64,000 nucleotides of DNA, from NCBI GenBank assembly GCA_022376465.1, contig JACDTU010000012.1, positions 930,001 through 994,000 on the forward strand. Direction: 5' to 3'. This DNA comes from Cubamyces lactineus. Taxonomy: Eukaryota; Basidiomycota; Agaricomycetes; Polyporales; Polyporaceae. A model generated the notes under the pieces. That model was not told where the DNA came from. It ran no database searches and saw only the letters and a program-made list of their open reading frames with translations. Shown piece after piece: positions 35,101 to 51,027 of this stretch; positions within the stretch are counted from its first letter, which is position 1; every line of letters begins with the position of its first letter. The translations under genes and the position numbers were made by a program.

Positions 35101-36587
35101 CTTTGTAGCCGATCTACGGATCTTATACGAGGTATCCTCGTCGTCCTCATACCTACAAGATAGTTAGCGGCTGCGTAGTCACCAAGGAAGGTTGACGGAC
35201 TCGTCACCGAGCTCATCGTCATCGTCGTCCTCGTCTTCGGCCATCTCTTCGTCCTCGTCCTCGTCACCGCCAGCATAGTTCTGCAGACCCAGTGAGCGAA
35301 CACTCAGACAGACTTCGCTGCTGTCCACGTACCGGATCATACTTGATATACTGGTTGCCCACCTGGATGATAGCGCTCAGGAACGAGGTCACCTCAGTCG
35401 GACACCTTAGTACGAGGGCTTCCAGCGCCTTCGAGACGGTGTCAGCAGTTGAAAGCCTGAGGGATCGCCTTTAGGACCGACCTGCAGACAGCTCTCACGC
35501 AGTTCCTCATCGTCCCGTTGTGAGTCCTTGATGATACTCGAGGCTATTTGGCTCAATGAAGGGGCGATCTGGGCAGGTGAATGCCGCGCAACTGCCGCAA
35601 CCAGCTGGACGACTGTCCGCTGCTTCTCGACGTTGGCAGAAGGTGCCAGTCCCGGAACAATGTACGTGTTCAAGAGGTCAGTGAACTGTTGTGGCTGGGA
35701 ATAGGGCAGGAATTGCGCCAGCGTCGTAATTGCCCGTTTCCTCACTGCTGGGCGGGGATGCGATAGCATAGGCGTCAATACTTGTATAGGCCGAGTGTCC
35801 AGATTGACCAAGTATCCTGGGAAGCGGCTGATTAGGATCGACAGTATCGACAGCGTCTCAATTAGTGTTTCTGGTGGTGTGTCCGACTAGAGGATGGATG
35901 CGCGGATTTGAGTAAATGCGGAAGATCTGCTCGAGGGTGAGCGTACCTTCTCAAGCTGACCGAGGAGCTTTGGGGTGAGCTTCTCGCATGCCTTGACGGT
36001 GATCTTGCCTTCCGTGGGGAGCTCGGACGTGATGGTCTTCAATGCTGCAGAAGATCTTGGTACGAAGGTAGGACAGCACCGTAGGATCACTACACACCTA
36101 GTCCCGCGATATCCCTGAGCTCCTCGTCCTTGCCGGCCGAGAAGTCAATCAACTTGTCCACAACGTATTCCATCTGAGGCTCGCGGATGATCTTGATTAG
36201 TTGTCCGAGACTACACGGTAAGCATTGTGAGTTAAAGCCATTGCTGGTATTGTGTAGTGGACGAACCATTTGACTGCCTGATTCTTCACTTCGGATATCT
36301 TGTCCTCCACGAGCGCGAGGACTTGCCGTAGCACCTTGTTCTCCGTCCCTTCATCGCCCAAGAAGCTGTTGGGATCTTGCTTGATCTCTACCAGCAAGTC
36401 ATTCAGGCCCATGTACCTGCCGCGATTCGCGTGAGCGAGCGAGGAAACGCGTCGATTGCAGGTCACGCACCGAAAGTCCTGGTCTGGGGATTGCATCTAC
36501 ATCGCGTGCGTGAGTTGCGCCGGTGGATAATGTTGCGAGATCTGTTACCTTTTCCACCAGACCGTTCATGATATATGTCTTCGTCAT
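32159..36587 (-). CDS. CAND1: Cullin-associated NEDD8-dissociated protein 1 (CAND1/TIP120)
   Basis: CAND1 is a HEAT-repeat protein that binds cullins lacking Nedd8 and exchanges substrate receptors of SCF ubiquitin ligases. The ATG at 36585-36587 opens MTKTYIMNGLVEKMQSPDQD after splicing, and the next exon gives FRYMGLNDLLVEIKQDPNSF, the characteristic CAND1 N-terminus. HEAT units continue throughout (VKNQAVKCLGQLIKII, HPRPAVRKRAITTLAQFLPY, YKIRRSATKLLAAVIATRPE). An acidic Asp/Glu loop lies at about 35210-35280, where CAND1 has one. The C-terminal TIP120 domain (LSDSDLEVRR-type repeats, then KFDAFVAATQKSAEWGGEF) ends at 32159. The predicted size is about 1,200 residues with about nine introns. 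An F-box gene lies 20 kb away. Confidence 0.92.
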
Positions 36588-37275
36588 CGTGGCAGACGAT
36601 GCAGGGGTACAGTGAGGATGGAGGTTAGAAAGGAAAGTGGCGGAGGCGAAGCTGTGGCGCAACTTCTTGAGCACTTACGGTACGCGGCCGAGCGCCTAAA
36701 CAATCATGCACCCCGGCGCGTCTGGGCATGACGGCACTGCGCCTCCCAGCCAGACGCACCAAGACTCGCCGAGCCCATTATCGCGTCCAAGCTCCGGCCA
36801 CAGACTGAATACTACGAAAGCCTCAGCTATGAACACATGCTCACGCGAGACAGGATGAATTGAATAGAAAGTGACTACATTGCTACAATGTTGTGAACGC
36901 AAAATGAATACATGCTGAGCCCGGCCTACAGTACAAATGTGATGTGATGGGTATCCTCAATGTACAGTACGCATTGCATGTGATAGTTGATCAATGTCCC
37001 AAAGAAAAAGTCGGAATCTCATGTAGAACCTTGTATGAGTGCTCGTACGTGTGGCGTGTCTGGCTTCATGTTGCCCTCAAAGGGTGAAAACCAGGCGCGA
37101 AGATTTGTGTGATATCGTCGAAATACGACCAGGAATAAGGGACCACGCTTCTACAGTCTCCGTCAATACCTGACACAGCAATCACGGATTCTCTGTTCGC
37201 CTACCTGGTGTGGCTCCAGTGATTGTGATACCTTGGTAATCACCCCTTGGTACCACATTGAAGTTCCCTTGGGCT
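36588..37275. other. Intergenic region upstream of CAND1
   Basis: The left part must hold the CAND1 promoter. The right part may include further 3' exons of the small acidic gene at 37276-37569, because short coding-like stretches are visible on the minus strand at about 37060-37260. Boundaries are unresolved. Confidence 0.4.
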
Positions 37276-37569
37276 TCACCCAAACGCTATCACGCCGCTG
37301 TCCGATGCATTCAACCTCGGAAACAATAGGCATGTTACACAATAAAGACCTACTTGGAACTCGTAATACTCTTCAGGGTCGTACTTTGTCTCTTCTGAGT
37401 CGTACTCGGTATCCGGTGTTGACTCATCCTCACTCGGAGTGGCACTGTCGAGCTCTGACAGCTCGCTCGAATCATCTTCATAGTCCGACGACATGGGTGG
37501 ATGCTCCTCATCATCGCTTGCTCGCGGCGTACGGGCCCACAGCTGAGCGTATACACGGCGGACGGTCAT
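37276..37569 (-). CDS. Small acidic protein of unknown function (partial model)
   Basis: I do not recognise this protein. The ATG at 37567-37569 opens MTVRRVYAQLWARTPRASDD, followed by a Ser/Asp/Glu-rich acidic stretch (SELSELDSATPSEDESTPD) that ends at EEYYEFQ. A GTAGGT donor just after this point and a CAG acceptor near 37295 would join it to a basic, aromatic segment, RDSVWVKPKGTSMWYQGVI, written here from 37290 downwards. That segment resembles SH3- or Tudor-like beta-strands, which is only an impression. The end of the gene is uncertain, so the coordinates cover just the first open part. Confidence 0.45.
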   Translation of the reverse strand: MTVRRVYAQLWARTPRASDDEEHPPMSSDYEDDSSELSELDSATPSEDESTPDTEYDSEETKYDPEEYYEFQVGLYCVTCLLFPRLNASDSGVIAFG

Positions 37570-38523
37570 CTTAAAACTAATTGCAGGGTGTGACGAGGCT
37601 CCTGATCTCGAAGGCGTTTGTTGCAGGTGCTGCGGCCCAGTGGCGGAAAGGTGAGTGCAGGGCGAAGTGATGGCAGGAAGAAGTGGGACACACACCTGAT
37701 CCTTTATACCAATCCGGGTGGCGTTGTTGCGTGGGTCAGAGCGTGCTGGCAGATGCGAACACGCCATTGTTCCCCAGAACGTTCCCGTTATATGCTACCC
37801 CTTTTGTCAGCTGTCTATTGTCATAGGCGCCGGCGCTTCATCCGCATGTTACGGACACATACATAGCACCGCCTGCACGAGGCGCTGCTATTTGGTTAGA
37901 TGTAAAAAGAAAGGAAGGAAAAATACAGGCGCGGCCAGGAAGCCGTCCTATACTGTCTTGCTGCATGACGATGATTGACGTGTACGCAGTTCCAAGACGG
38001 TCAATCATGCAGCCTTTACCAGCCCTGAAAGCAGACATACCTACATACCTTACATACAATTAGCGCGCCCATGGAGTCAAACTGCCCAAGGCATGGCGAC
38101 TCGCACGAGGCACAGGAGTCGAGGCAAGTGCCGCCCAATGCCATTCGGCACGGGCTGTGGCACTGTGGCACAGTAAGACTGGGAACTAAACGTCGTACAA
38201 TTATCGCTGTCCATGCGGCCTGCGAGATGGTCGCAGACACAATCTAGTATGAAGCGAGATACACGGAACTGCCAACGCTGCATCCAGGAAGGCAAAAGCA
38301 CCCTTGACATATGCGATCATCAGCATACAGCGAACATCCGGCGATACGGCACCGCAACAAACCTAGAGTTCCGTTGCTTGCGCCGGTGACTTCTTTTCCT
38401 CTTCCTAATTGCCGGCTTTACACGGAGTGAACCAACTTGAGCGCTACGGAGGTCAAGCTGTATTCAACTGCGATGTCTCCCTGGGAACGCAGTAGCAACG
38501 CGTGGCGTCAGCGGCTGCACATT
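37570..38523. other. Intergenic region between the acidic and secreted-protein genes
   Basis: No gene is convincing. The left part is the probable promoter of the acidic protein gene and the right part the 3' UTR of the secreted protein. Confidence 0.45.
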
Positions 38524-39090
38524 TCAACAGCAAAGGCCTGAACCCACCGGGCAACCGTCGAACTCCTCGACAATCGATAGATAGAACCTCGACTCCGTCC
38601 TGAACGTAGTATTCAACGTCTCAGGAGTCGGCATTGTCAACTTCGACGGAGGAGGGGGGCTGGACGTCGGCAGGCCTAAATATGACATTACGCCAGGTAA
38701 ACAGTCAGCGAAGCTCAGGGCCCTATGATAATCACGCGCATTCAGCGGCATTAGAGACGTACCGAAGCGCGACACAACAAACTTTCCGAAGTTGAATACG
38801 AAGGCGCCGTCCGCAAGCGCACCCGAAGCAGTGACGTTGGCGAACACCGGGAGCTCTCGGCCCTCAGTGAGGTACACTGTGAACGGCGCGAAGTCGGGCT
38901 CGCACCAGCTCGAGACGTCGTATTCGAAGGGGAAGTCGCCGCCGAGCACGACCGGCTGGCCCGCGGTAGGCGAGACGAGGGTGCCCGAGTACGGGCTCTG
39001 CCAGATAGCCGGAGACTGTCTCTTCGGCAACGCCGTAGCAGACACCACCGACGAGCAGAGAGCTGCGAAGACGAATGTGGTGAAGCGCAT
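38524..39090 (-). CDS. Small secreted protein, 159 residues
   Basis: Two exons (38763-39090 and 38524-38675, with a GTACGT..TTTAG intron at 38676-38762) give 480 nt. The N-terminus MRFTTFVFAALCSSVVSATA is a classic signal peptide. A KR pair follows at LPKRQSP and could be a Kex2-type processing site. The mature part begins with an IWQSPYSGTLVSPTAGQPV segment typical of fungal beta-sandwich secreted proteins, then FPFEYDVSSWCEPDF, and ends CPVGSGLCC. At least four Cys are present (one in SSWCEP, three near the C-terminus), so disulfides are likely. No enzyme motif is visible. A TATAAAA box lies about 90 bp upstream. Confidence 0.82.
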   Translation of the reverse strand: MRFTTFVFAALCSSVVSATALPKRQSPAIWQSPYSGTLVSPTAGQPVVLGGDFPFEYDVSSWCEPDFAPFTVYLTEGRELPVFANVTASGALADGAFVFNFGKFVVSRFGTSLMPLNARDYHRALSFADCLPGVMSYLGLPTSSPPPPSKLTMPTPETLNTTFRTESRFYLSIVEEFDGCPVGSGLCC

Positions 39091-39176
39091 CGTGCGGGAT
39101 GGGGAGTGTGGATGGTGCTGCAAGTGAGTCCTGGGTGTTCGTGAAGAGCTGTGGTGTGCGCTCCGAGCGGCAGGGG

Positions 39177-39183
39177 TTTTATA
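39177..39183 (-). promoter_or_regulatory. TATA box of the small secreted protein gene
   Basis: TATAAAA on the minus strand lies 87 bp upstream of the start ATG at 39090. It is one of the few canonical TATA boxes in the window, as expected for a regulated gene. Confidence 0.65.
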
Positions 39184-39836
39184 TTGCGCGAACTGATATG
39201 CGCCTGTGACGCTCTCACTCTGGCCGAACATACCTTGGCAAAGCGGATTGAATCATCAGTGCCCTGACTAGGTCCCGGCGCCAGGGGCGTTCGCAGTGTA
39301 GCAAGAGCGCATCAATAGACCTGACAGCGGCATAGGGGGAGAAAGCGCGGTCAATTGGAAGCCAGACCACACGCCGTGTGCGTACCGTGGGTCGCCCCCA
39401 CGCTCACGACTTTCCAGGTCGACCTTGACCTGAGCTGACGTGGTCACTCTAGAGCCGTCAGAGCCCACCTAGAACGCTGTTTGCATAATGAACACGCGAA
39501 CCGCGGTGAAAGCGCTGATATAGACGCACCAACAACGTATCGCGACACGCCAGACTGCGCTTCGCACAGCTTCCTAAGTGCGCGCTCTCTGCGAGCATGG
39601 TGTGTAAAGGTACTCTGCGTAATACTTCCGATGATCAGAATTGGCGGCCGATAGGGCGTAGAGGGTAGAAGATGACGGTGCCGGCGTGAGTGCAACGCAT
39701 GCCGGATTGACAGTAGTTGATTCGCCGCCCTGACCTGCCTGCTTGCGTGCTTCGTTGCACGAGATGAAGAGTTTCTTTGAATCCAGAACCAAGATGGATA
39801 TGCGCCATAATACAACAGAGATAATACAACAAATCC
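39184..39836. other. Intergenic region between the VPS4 stop and the secreted protein gene
   Basis: This stretch holds the VPS4 3' UTR and the distal promoter of the secreted protein. Open frames here lack recognisable domains. Confidence 0.45.
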
Positions 39837-41610
<1,774 letters not shown>

Positions 41611-42601
41611 GATGAGGGTTCGGTGGTATCCGCGTATGAGTTCTCGGTTCTCCACTGGAGCGCTGCCACTGCCGGTGATGCGCCCGTGTGCTCTTGCCTT
41701 ATCGGTCTGTTGCTTGTCCTTGTTAGGATTCAACGCTACAGCCTAATACACCAAAACAAACACTTTGCATCCGCCGCATACAAAGGGTTTATAGACGGCA
41801 TAATGTACATGTCATTAGGCAAGCAAGCTGCTGTTGTCACGTCGTTAGGCTTGAACCTCATGAGCTCTCGCACAACTGTGATTGTATCGGCACGATCCTA
41901 CGCCGATATACACTTTACATAAATATTACAAGGACCTCGCCTGCTGTCATTCATGTCATTCATACGCGCACTGAGAACAACTTGGATTACGCGATCCATT
42001 ACGGTACCGGTACAGGCGTCGTTACCATTACAACATGCCGAGTCCTGGGAGGGGGAGGATGGATGGGTCGTGAAGCCGTGAAGCCATGAAGCCCGAGCCC
42101 GAACCCGAGCCCGCAAACGTCCGCGCCAAAAACATGTGTACAGATCGCAAGCAAGCGTGACATTCGCCATACCCACCGCCAAGCCGGCCAGGGAGAGGCT
42201 GCGCGCACCACGACCCAGAGGACCGAAGACCGACGCCGCCCCGACCTGCCGTGAGCAGCAGCAGCCACAGCCGACATGTGCTACGAGCCGATCAATAAGG
42301 ATGAGGGAAGTGCTACTTCTACATCAAGGAGGACGTGACAAAAAAGCTGGTGAGAGAAAGAGAATAAACATGGAAAGAGGCTGGAAGGGGTGATGATGCC
42401 ATGCACGAGAGTCAGGAAACGTAAAGGCAGAGAAAACTACAACGAGGACGACCGTCGGATGGCGTCTTCCAGTCAAAGAAAAGAAGGTAAACCTACGTAA
42501 AAACGCAGCATGATGACGATGGTCGACACAGCCCGAGCCCACGACGAAGCTCTTTCGATCCCAGGTCCCGGCAAAGGTGCGTCCCCGTAAGCGTCCAGGA
42601 A
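41611..42601. other. Intergenic region between the HAL/SAT4-like kinase and VPS4
   Basis: About 1 kb with the VPS4 promoter and the kinase 3' UTR. A short GAGCCC/GAACCC hexamer repeat is present at about 42090-42112. No gene is convincing. Confidence 0.5.
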
Positions 42602-44486
42602 CTAGGACAGGTACTGCACCTGAGCCTGTGACATAGCGATGGCATTGCCGTGAACGTGAGTTGGCTTCTCCACAGCGTGACAGACCTCGATGCTCTGGAT
42701 CCAAGGATGCTTGATGATGTCGTCAATGAGGGAGCGCATCTTGGGATTAGGCTCAAGCATCTTGCGGATCACCGGCCGACACGCCCGCGGCGAGAGGTTG
42801 TTGATTGTGGGAGGGCAAGAAGACTGCGACGGGGTATTACACGCGGCAACGTAGGCCGCGAAGAGTTGGTCAGTCGGTTGCGCCACCGTCCACGGGAGCT
42901 CTTGGAAGTGCAGGCAGTAGTAGACAATCCCGCAGGCCCATATGTCGACGAGACGGGCATCATAGGCTACATGCCCAGAACCCGAGTGATTAGGAGAGGA
43001 AGGCGGGTGAAGCAAATCCGTTTGCTTACGTTTGCCTAGGAATTGCTCTGGAGCAATGTAAGGTTCGCTGCCACAGAGCCCAGTGGACATATGAATCGTT
43101 GATTCCCAAGGCAAACGATATACGGTCGAGGCACCGTAATCACCGATCTTGCCATACCTCATGATCAGCACGGGCAAATTTAGGCCAGTTAACATCTCGA
43201 CGACGTACCTTCAGGTGGCCATGCATGTCAAAGAAGAGGTTCTCAGGCTTGATGTCGCGATGGGCGACACCCTGACTATGCAGATAGGCGACGCCGGTCA
43301 AGATCTGCTTGAAGCAGCACTCAACCTCGCTTGGGGACATGCCACCGCGCTTGATCGCCGCATACAGGTCACCGCCTGGGCAGAACTCCATTACTTCGCA
43401 CCAATGCTGGTTCTCGTCCTGGACAAGATCGACGGTCTCGACGACATTGATATGGTGTAACGTCGACGAGATGCAGAACTCCGCTGTGAGCTTCTTGACA
43501 TACTCCTTCTCGGTCTCGTTCTTTCTCCGCTTCCGGAATTCCTGCAGGCGGTAGCATTAGTCATGCTCGTCGCTGGCCCAATCGAGACTACCTACCTTGA
43601 CAGCGTACAGCTTCTCCTCGGAGCGATCCCACTTGTGGGCGAGACGGACGACGGAGGTTGCACCCTTGCCGATAGCCACTTTCTCGCAGACGCCATACTT
43701 CTTCAACAAGCTCACCGTGCTCGCCCCCGCCTCGGAACGTCCACCCCGATCTGAGTCCGACTTTTTGCTGCTGGCCGTAGAACGCGCAGACGAACGGCGA
43801 ACGAGCTTAGGCGTGCCGAGGAGGTCTTTGAGCGTGAACTTTTGGCCACTATCGGAATGGATCGAGGGCGGGCCCTTGCGAGATGCCTTCTCTTCGCCAG
43901 CGGAGGGAGTCGGCGATATCCGCGGCGCCGTGGGAGGGGGGAGCTCCTTCTTCGGTGCAACCTTGGTCGGCGGCTCTTTGGCAGGAGCGATGACTTTGCC
44001 CCCTGAGACCCCAGCAGACATGCTGGGAGCTCTGCTGGGCGGCTGGGTGGAAGGGACGCTCCAACTCTCGCACTCTGAGGCAGAAGGCGACTCGCTGGAG
44101 GAGGGAGTGATGGAACCTGTGGTCGAAGACGACGTTTGCTTCATGCGAGGGGTGCCGCCGTTCATGCCAAGCTTGTCAAACTTGTCGAACTTCGCCATAT
44201 CCTCGAGGCTCTTGCGAGTGTGGCCGGGCGACTTGTCGTAGAGGAGGGAATCAGGCGGGGGGAGGGGAACGTGGATGTTGGCCGAGTTTGGCGCGCCACT
44301 GGTGGCTATCTTGTTGTGGCCTGAACCACGGCGCGAACGGGACTTGCCGTTGGTATGGGCTGGTTGCCGAAGGGATTGAGGGGGTGGAGATGAAGGGAAT
44401 GGAGCAAAGGACTTACCATGCGGCGGTTTGTCTGAGCTCTCTGGGCCGTCGCCCTCGGTTTGAGGAGGTTCCGTGGAATCGGCCAT
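42602..44486 (-). CDS. Ser/Thr protein kinase of the HAL4/SAT4-HAL5 (Npr1-related) type
   Basis: The ATG at 44484-44486 opens a disordered Ser/Pro-rich N-terminus of about 210 residues (MADSTEPPQTEGDGPESSDK). FTLKDLLGTPKLVRR precedes the kinase domain. Kinase motifs are the Gly loop IGKGATSVV, the lysine in LYAVK, the catalytic loop AHRDIKPEN, and the activation segment running from GDYGAS to GLCGSEPYIAPEQF. Subdomain IX follows (VDIWACGIVYYCLHFQELPW). The DFG Phe is Tyr here. The activation segment and the short lobe after it fit the fungal HAL/NPR kinase group that stabilises ion and nutrient transporters at the plasma membrane. Which member this is cannot be told. The stop is at 42602-42604. 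Four or more introns are present. Confidence 0.85.
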
Positions 44487-46258
44487 GAGGTTGGGAGAGT
44501 TGAGGGAGATGCGGGGAATGATGAGGGAAGGGAGGGAGAGATGAGAGGCGATGTGAGGGATGGGAGATTAAGAGGGTAGACGAGCGAATGGAGCTGTGGT
44601 CGTCGGGCGGAGAACGTGTTTATAGAGATATCATGACGGTATACACGTTGGAAAGTTGAATGCGATGACAAAAGAGACGAAGCAAGACGTGCAGAGGGCG
44701 ATGGGGGAGGGAGGAGGGGGAGATATACGGCGAGCGGATGGAAGACGAGAGAAGAGAGGCGGCGGACTGGAGCGGACGCAGGCTGCAGACGGGCAGCTGC
44801 TCTGAGCTCAGACGGAGACGCAGACGAACCGGAGCAAATCCGTTTGCAGCGCCACTCCTCTTTCGTTTTTATCCCAGGCTTATGTAAGCCCTCTCACCCA
44901 ACTTCTCACCACCCAATCCGGGCGTCTATCTCGCCGGTCCCCCTCCGACTCCTCCGCTCACAAGGCCACAGCGCTTGCCACACACGCGCACCGTCCATCT
45001 CCCGCCGAACGGCCAACGGACAATAGTGGCCCAATGCCGCCGTGCACGTTCTCAAGCCGTCTGCAGCCCATCTTACGACAGCGTTGGCCACATCCCCATC
45101 GTATATTACGCCGTGCCCATCGGCCCTGTCCGTACTTCTCATCGCACACGAGGTGATCCCTGCGCTCTTGTCCCGTGAATCCTGTCCCCCTCCTGATTCA
45201 ACCTGCCACTTCCTGCCACGGATCTGATAGAAGCCCTTTCATTTCCCGAGCTAAACTCCCTCCTCGTCCGTAGAATACAGCGAAGCATTCTCCCGTCTCA
45301 TGCCCAATGTCTGTAGAGCGTCCGAGATAACGACTCCTTTCCCTCTCCTTCAAGCGGCCTTTTCGCTATAGACTCGGCCATACATCTCCCCAATCCAGCC
45401 TGATTGGCTCTCTCGTCACCACTTCCCGCCTAGGCATCCGCCCAGAACGCCCGAGGCGCGTCATCGCAGTCACTGCGACCCACGACGCGCAGGCACATTC
45501 GATGCCGAACTGTGTGCGAGACCATGCCACACCTGCGCTGGCATCATACGGGCGCGCACTAGTTTTAGCCCAGTAAAGCCACCAGCTTTCCCCGAGGATA
45601 GCCAGTGGGAGCCACTTGTCAGCACCGGACAATCTCGGGCGCACCCTGGGAGCCTTCCAGACCAGTCGCGACAGTATGCCTCCTCTGCGGAACCGCCAAG
45701 TGCAACGAACACCAACGGAGATATCCTTCTCGCTCCAGCGAGCAATCTACGTTTCATACGAGCGACCATCAAGGCATGCGCAGCGTCCGGGAAACCTCGG
45801 CAGAGCGAACAGGCGACCCAGGTCACAGAGAGGGCTCCTAGTACTTGAGCATTGACGATACCGTTTCCAGATGGTCCCGGAGCGACGCGGCAAGGTAACC
45901 TGAGTGGCAGCTGAGGCGCATTTGCATCCGTTGTCCGAGCCGAGAGGAGACGATAAAGTGCGCATCCAGTCCGGAGTCGCCTAAGCCAGGTGCCACAGAT
46001 TTCAGCAGAAGATTTCCAGACGGCTCGCAAAGCCAGCGCAAAGAGGAAGTCGACTAGAAAAGACAAGCCCACACGCAGGGGCAAGGGCCGCAAGGGCGAG
46101 GACCACTCATGACACGCGCTCGCCCGAGGTGCCGGTTCTATACAGCTGCTCTGATTAGGTTACGGCAGATGCCGAGTGGCTTCGCTCACGTAAGCGCCGT
46201 CCCCATTCCCGCACTCGGTCAGGCCCACCGCTCCCTATCGACCCTCCTCAAGAACAAG
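44487..46258. other. Divergent intergenic region, kinase and eL19 promoters
   Basis: About 1.8 kb without a convincing gene. The kinase side (44490-44800) is purine-rich on the plus strand, so its mRNA leader is pyrimidine-rich. Open frames of up to about 200 codons on the minus strand (45470-46093) have Arg/Ala/Leu-rich random composition. Confidence 0.5.
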
Positions 46259-46347
46259 GTGAGCTCGCTGTCGCCCACGACGCCGACCGGATCCCCACCT
46301 CTGACCGTCTGTCGTGCCGTTGTGCCCTCTGTGCGTTTTTCTTGCAG
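46259..46347 (+). other. RPL19: 5' UTR intron of the eL19 gene
   Basis: A GTGAGC donor at 46259 and a TTTTTCTTGCAG acceptor ending at 46347 leave the start ATG 5 nt into the next exon (CCGCCATGG). Introns just before the start codon are common in fungal ribosomal protein genes. Confidence 0.7.
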
Positions 46348-46352
46348 CCGCC

Positions 46353-47062
46353 ATGGTCAACCTCCGGTCTCAAAAGCGCCTCGCCGCATCCGTCGCGGGC
46401 GTCGGCAAGCGAAAAATCTGGCTCGACCCCAACGAGCAGGCTGAGATCGGCAATGCCAACTCGCGCACGCACGTCAAGAAGCTCATCAAGGACGGTCGTA
46501 TTATCATCAAGCCCACCACCGTCCACTCGCGTGCGCGCACCCGGGACCTCCTCGCTGCGAAGCGCAAGGGTCGCCACACCGGCCCTGGTAAGAGGAAGGG
46601 TACGGCCGACGCTCGTATGCCCACGAAGGTCCTCTGGATGAGGAGACAGCGGGTTCTGCGTCGGCTGTTGAGGAAGTACAGGGAGGCGGGCAAGATCGAC
46701 AAGCACCTGTGAGTATCAAGCATATTTTTCCTAATTGCGCAACAGCCCCTTATCTGGGCGCCTTGCGCTCCCACAGCTACCACTCGCTCTACCAGAAGTC
46801 GAAGGGTAACGTCTTCAAGAACAAGCGTGTCCTCATGGAGTACATCCACAAGGCTAAGGCCGAGAAGACCCGCACCAAGGTCCTCACGGACCAGATGGAG
46901 GCTCGCCGTGTCAAGAACAAGGTTCGTCAACCAATATTGCCTTAGATCCTTTCCTTCAATCTCACCATGCTATAGGCGGCTCGCGAGCGTCGTGCTGCGC
47001 GGTTGGCGGAGAAGAGGCAGGCGATTCTTGCTGTCGAGCACGACGCCCCCGTCCTCCAGTAA
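46353..47062 (+). CDS. RPL19: 60S ribosomal protein eL19
   Basis: eL19 sits on the large subunit and helps bridge the two subunits through its long C-terminal helix. Three exons (46353-46708, 46777-46921, 46976-47062) sum to 588 nt, giving 195 residues, the normal size. The N-terminus [20 protein letters not shown], the central [18 protein letters not shown], and the basic C-terminal helix ([17 protein letters not shown], then [16 protein letters not shown]) are diagnostic. Start context CCGCCATGG is strong. The codons used are mostly C-ending, as in highly expressed fungal genes. A 5' UTR intron precedes it. Confidence 0.97.
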
Positions 47063-47864
47063 ACAGGACACATACTACCCTCATACAGTCCCTCCGCCCT
47101 CCCTGCCACGCCGCCGTACTCGTACTCTGTATCCTATGCTATGCACGCCCCACGATCAGTACGCCCAAGCCCATCCATGCATGTTATCTACATGGTCTTT
47201 TTCGATGTCATCTCCGCAGCACGGAGCTGTTGCAGCCCGCACTCCCAGGATGATAAATTCTCTCGGTTGGTTGTATCGATGTACACATATCGTCCGGCTG
47301 AGATCCGGTGTAAATGGCACTAGGGGGAATGCATCCTCGGCGAAGGCGCGGTCCACGCAATTAGCACAGTCGACCCGGTGAGGTAGCTTCGCAGATCGTG
47401 TGCGATTCCTGCTAGCTATCTTCGCGTAGCAGCTATATTTGCTGGATTCAGTGGCGGCGATGGGAGATTAGTCAATCTATTGGTCTCCTCCATGCGCCAC
47501 AGGATTGTTCGCCGAGTGAAGCTCTGACGCCTTCTAGTGCGACATGAGCTGATTTGCGTTCATTTGCTTGCAATCATACGGAGACCGGTCCACGATTTCT
47601 ATGCTCATCGCACGCCTTCACACAAGCGTACACACACACCTACAACCCATGACCTTCCCGAGGGTCCGAACGGCGACTCGAGCAAGGGAACACCCCGGTC
47701 TAAACTGGCTGCTGGTGGGATACCCTGCATGCCCGACAGATCCATCTTCACCTCGGACCGAATCTCGTATACATACTTCATACAGTACAGTAGGGACATC
47801 CGCATTGCACACCCTGCTACGATACCACGGTTGCCGGAGAACCGTCTGAAGGAGCGGCAATGCG
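47063..47864. other. Intergenic region between convergent eL19 and MYST acetyltransferase genes
   Basis: About 800 bp that must contain both 3' UTRs. No gene is seen. Confidence 0.5.
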
Positions 47865-50370
<2,506 letters not shown>

Positions 50371-51027
50371 GAGGCTGAGTTGCAGTGCTTCTATGCCGCG
50401 GCGGTCTGGTTTGGACGTGGAAAGACCGCGTCGAATGGCAGGTGACCAGTTGAACGAGTTTGCGCCTGGGGGATGAACAGTGTAATCCAGTCAGACACGA
50501 CGTTTCTCCGTCGGTGCACGCGGTGGCAAGAAGCGAGACACGAGACAGGCCGAGCCAGACGGTGATAGTTGCGGACCAAGGTGCAATGTCGGAGAAGCAG
50601 ACAGGCTTGGCGCACTGAATGGGCTAAGACAAGCGTTCCGCTCTTCCTCCTCGCACGGTCTTTGTCCGTTTTGCCTACGTAGTACTACTATGACAAAGCT
50701 GACAATCTATATTGTGCGATGAGCGGTCATTGAGACACCCCTGAGGTCATCACACTTTGTAGCGCGGCTGATTGCATGATGGTTCATACATGTACATGCC
50801 TCAGGGTGCCGTCACCCAAGTGAACGGACGTGTAAACATAGATCCGGAGAGTGGTAGTATTACTATGTTTGCTATACATTATGCGGCAGATATGGTACGA
50901 TGTACGGGACAAGGGGAACGCGAGTGAAGGACGATGCGCCCGGCGAGAACGTAGCAGCAGGTATCACAGAGAACTGGTGGGTATCGTTGCACAAACATTG
51001 TACTTGAAGAAGGGTATCTCTGGCACA
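50371..51027. other. Intergenic region between the membrane-protein and acetyltransferase genes
   Basis: 657 bp holding the acetyltransferase promoter and the membrane-protein 3' UTR. No gene is seen. Confidence 0.5.

Noticed and set aside
43597..44241. Plus-strand open frame of 214 codons opposite the HAL/SAT4-like kinase
   Set aside because: A shadow of the kinase N-terminal exon.
45470..46093. Minus-strand open frame of 207 codons upstream of eL19
   Set aside because: Arg/Ala/Leu-rich without any recognisable motif or splice structure, and it overlaps the probable eL19 promoter.
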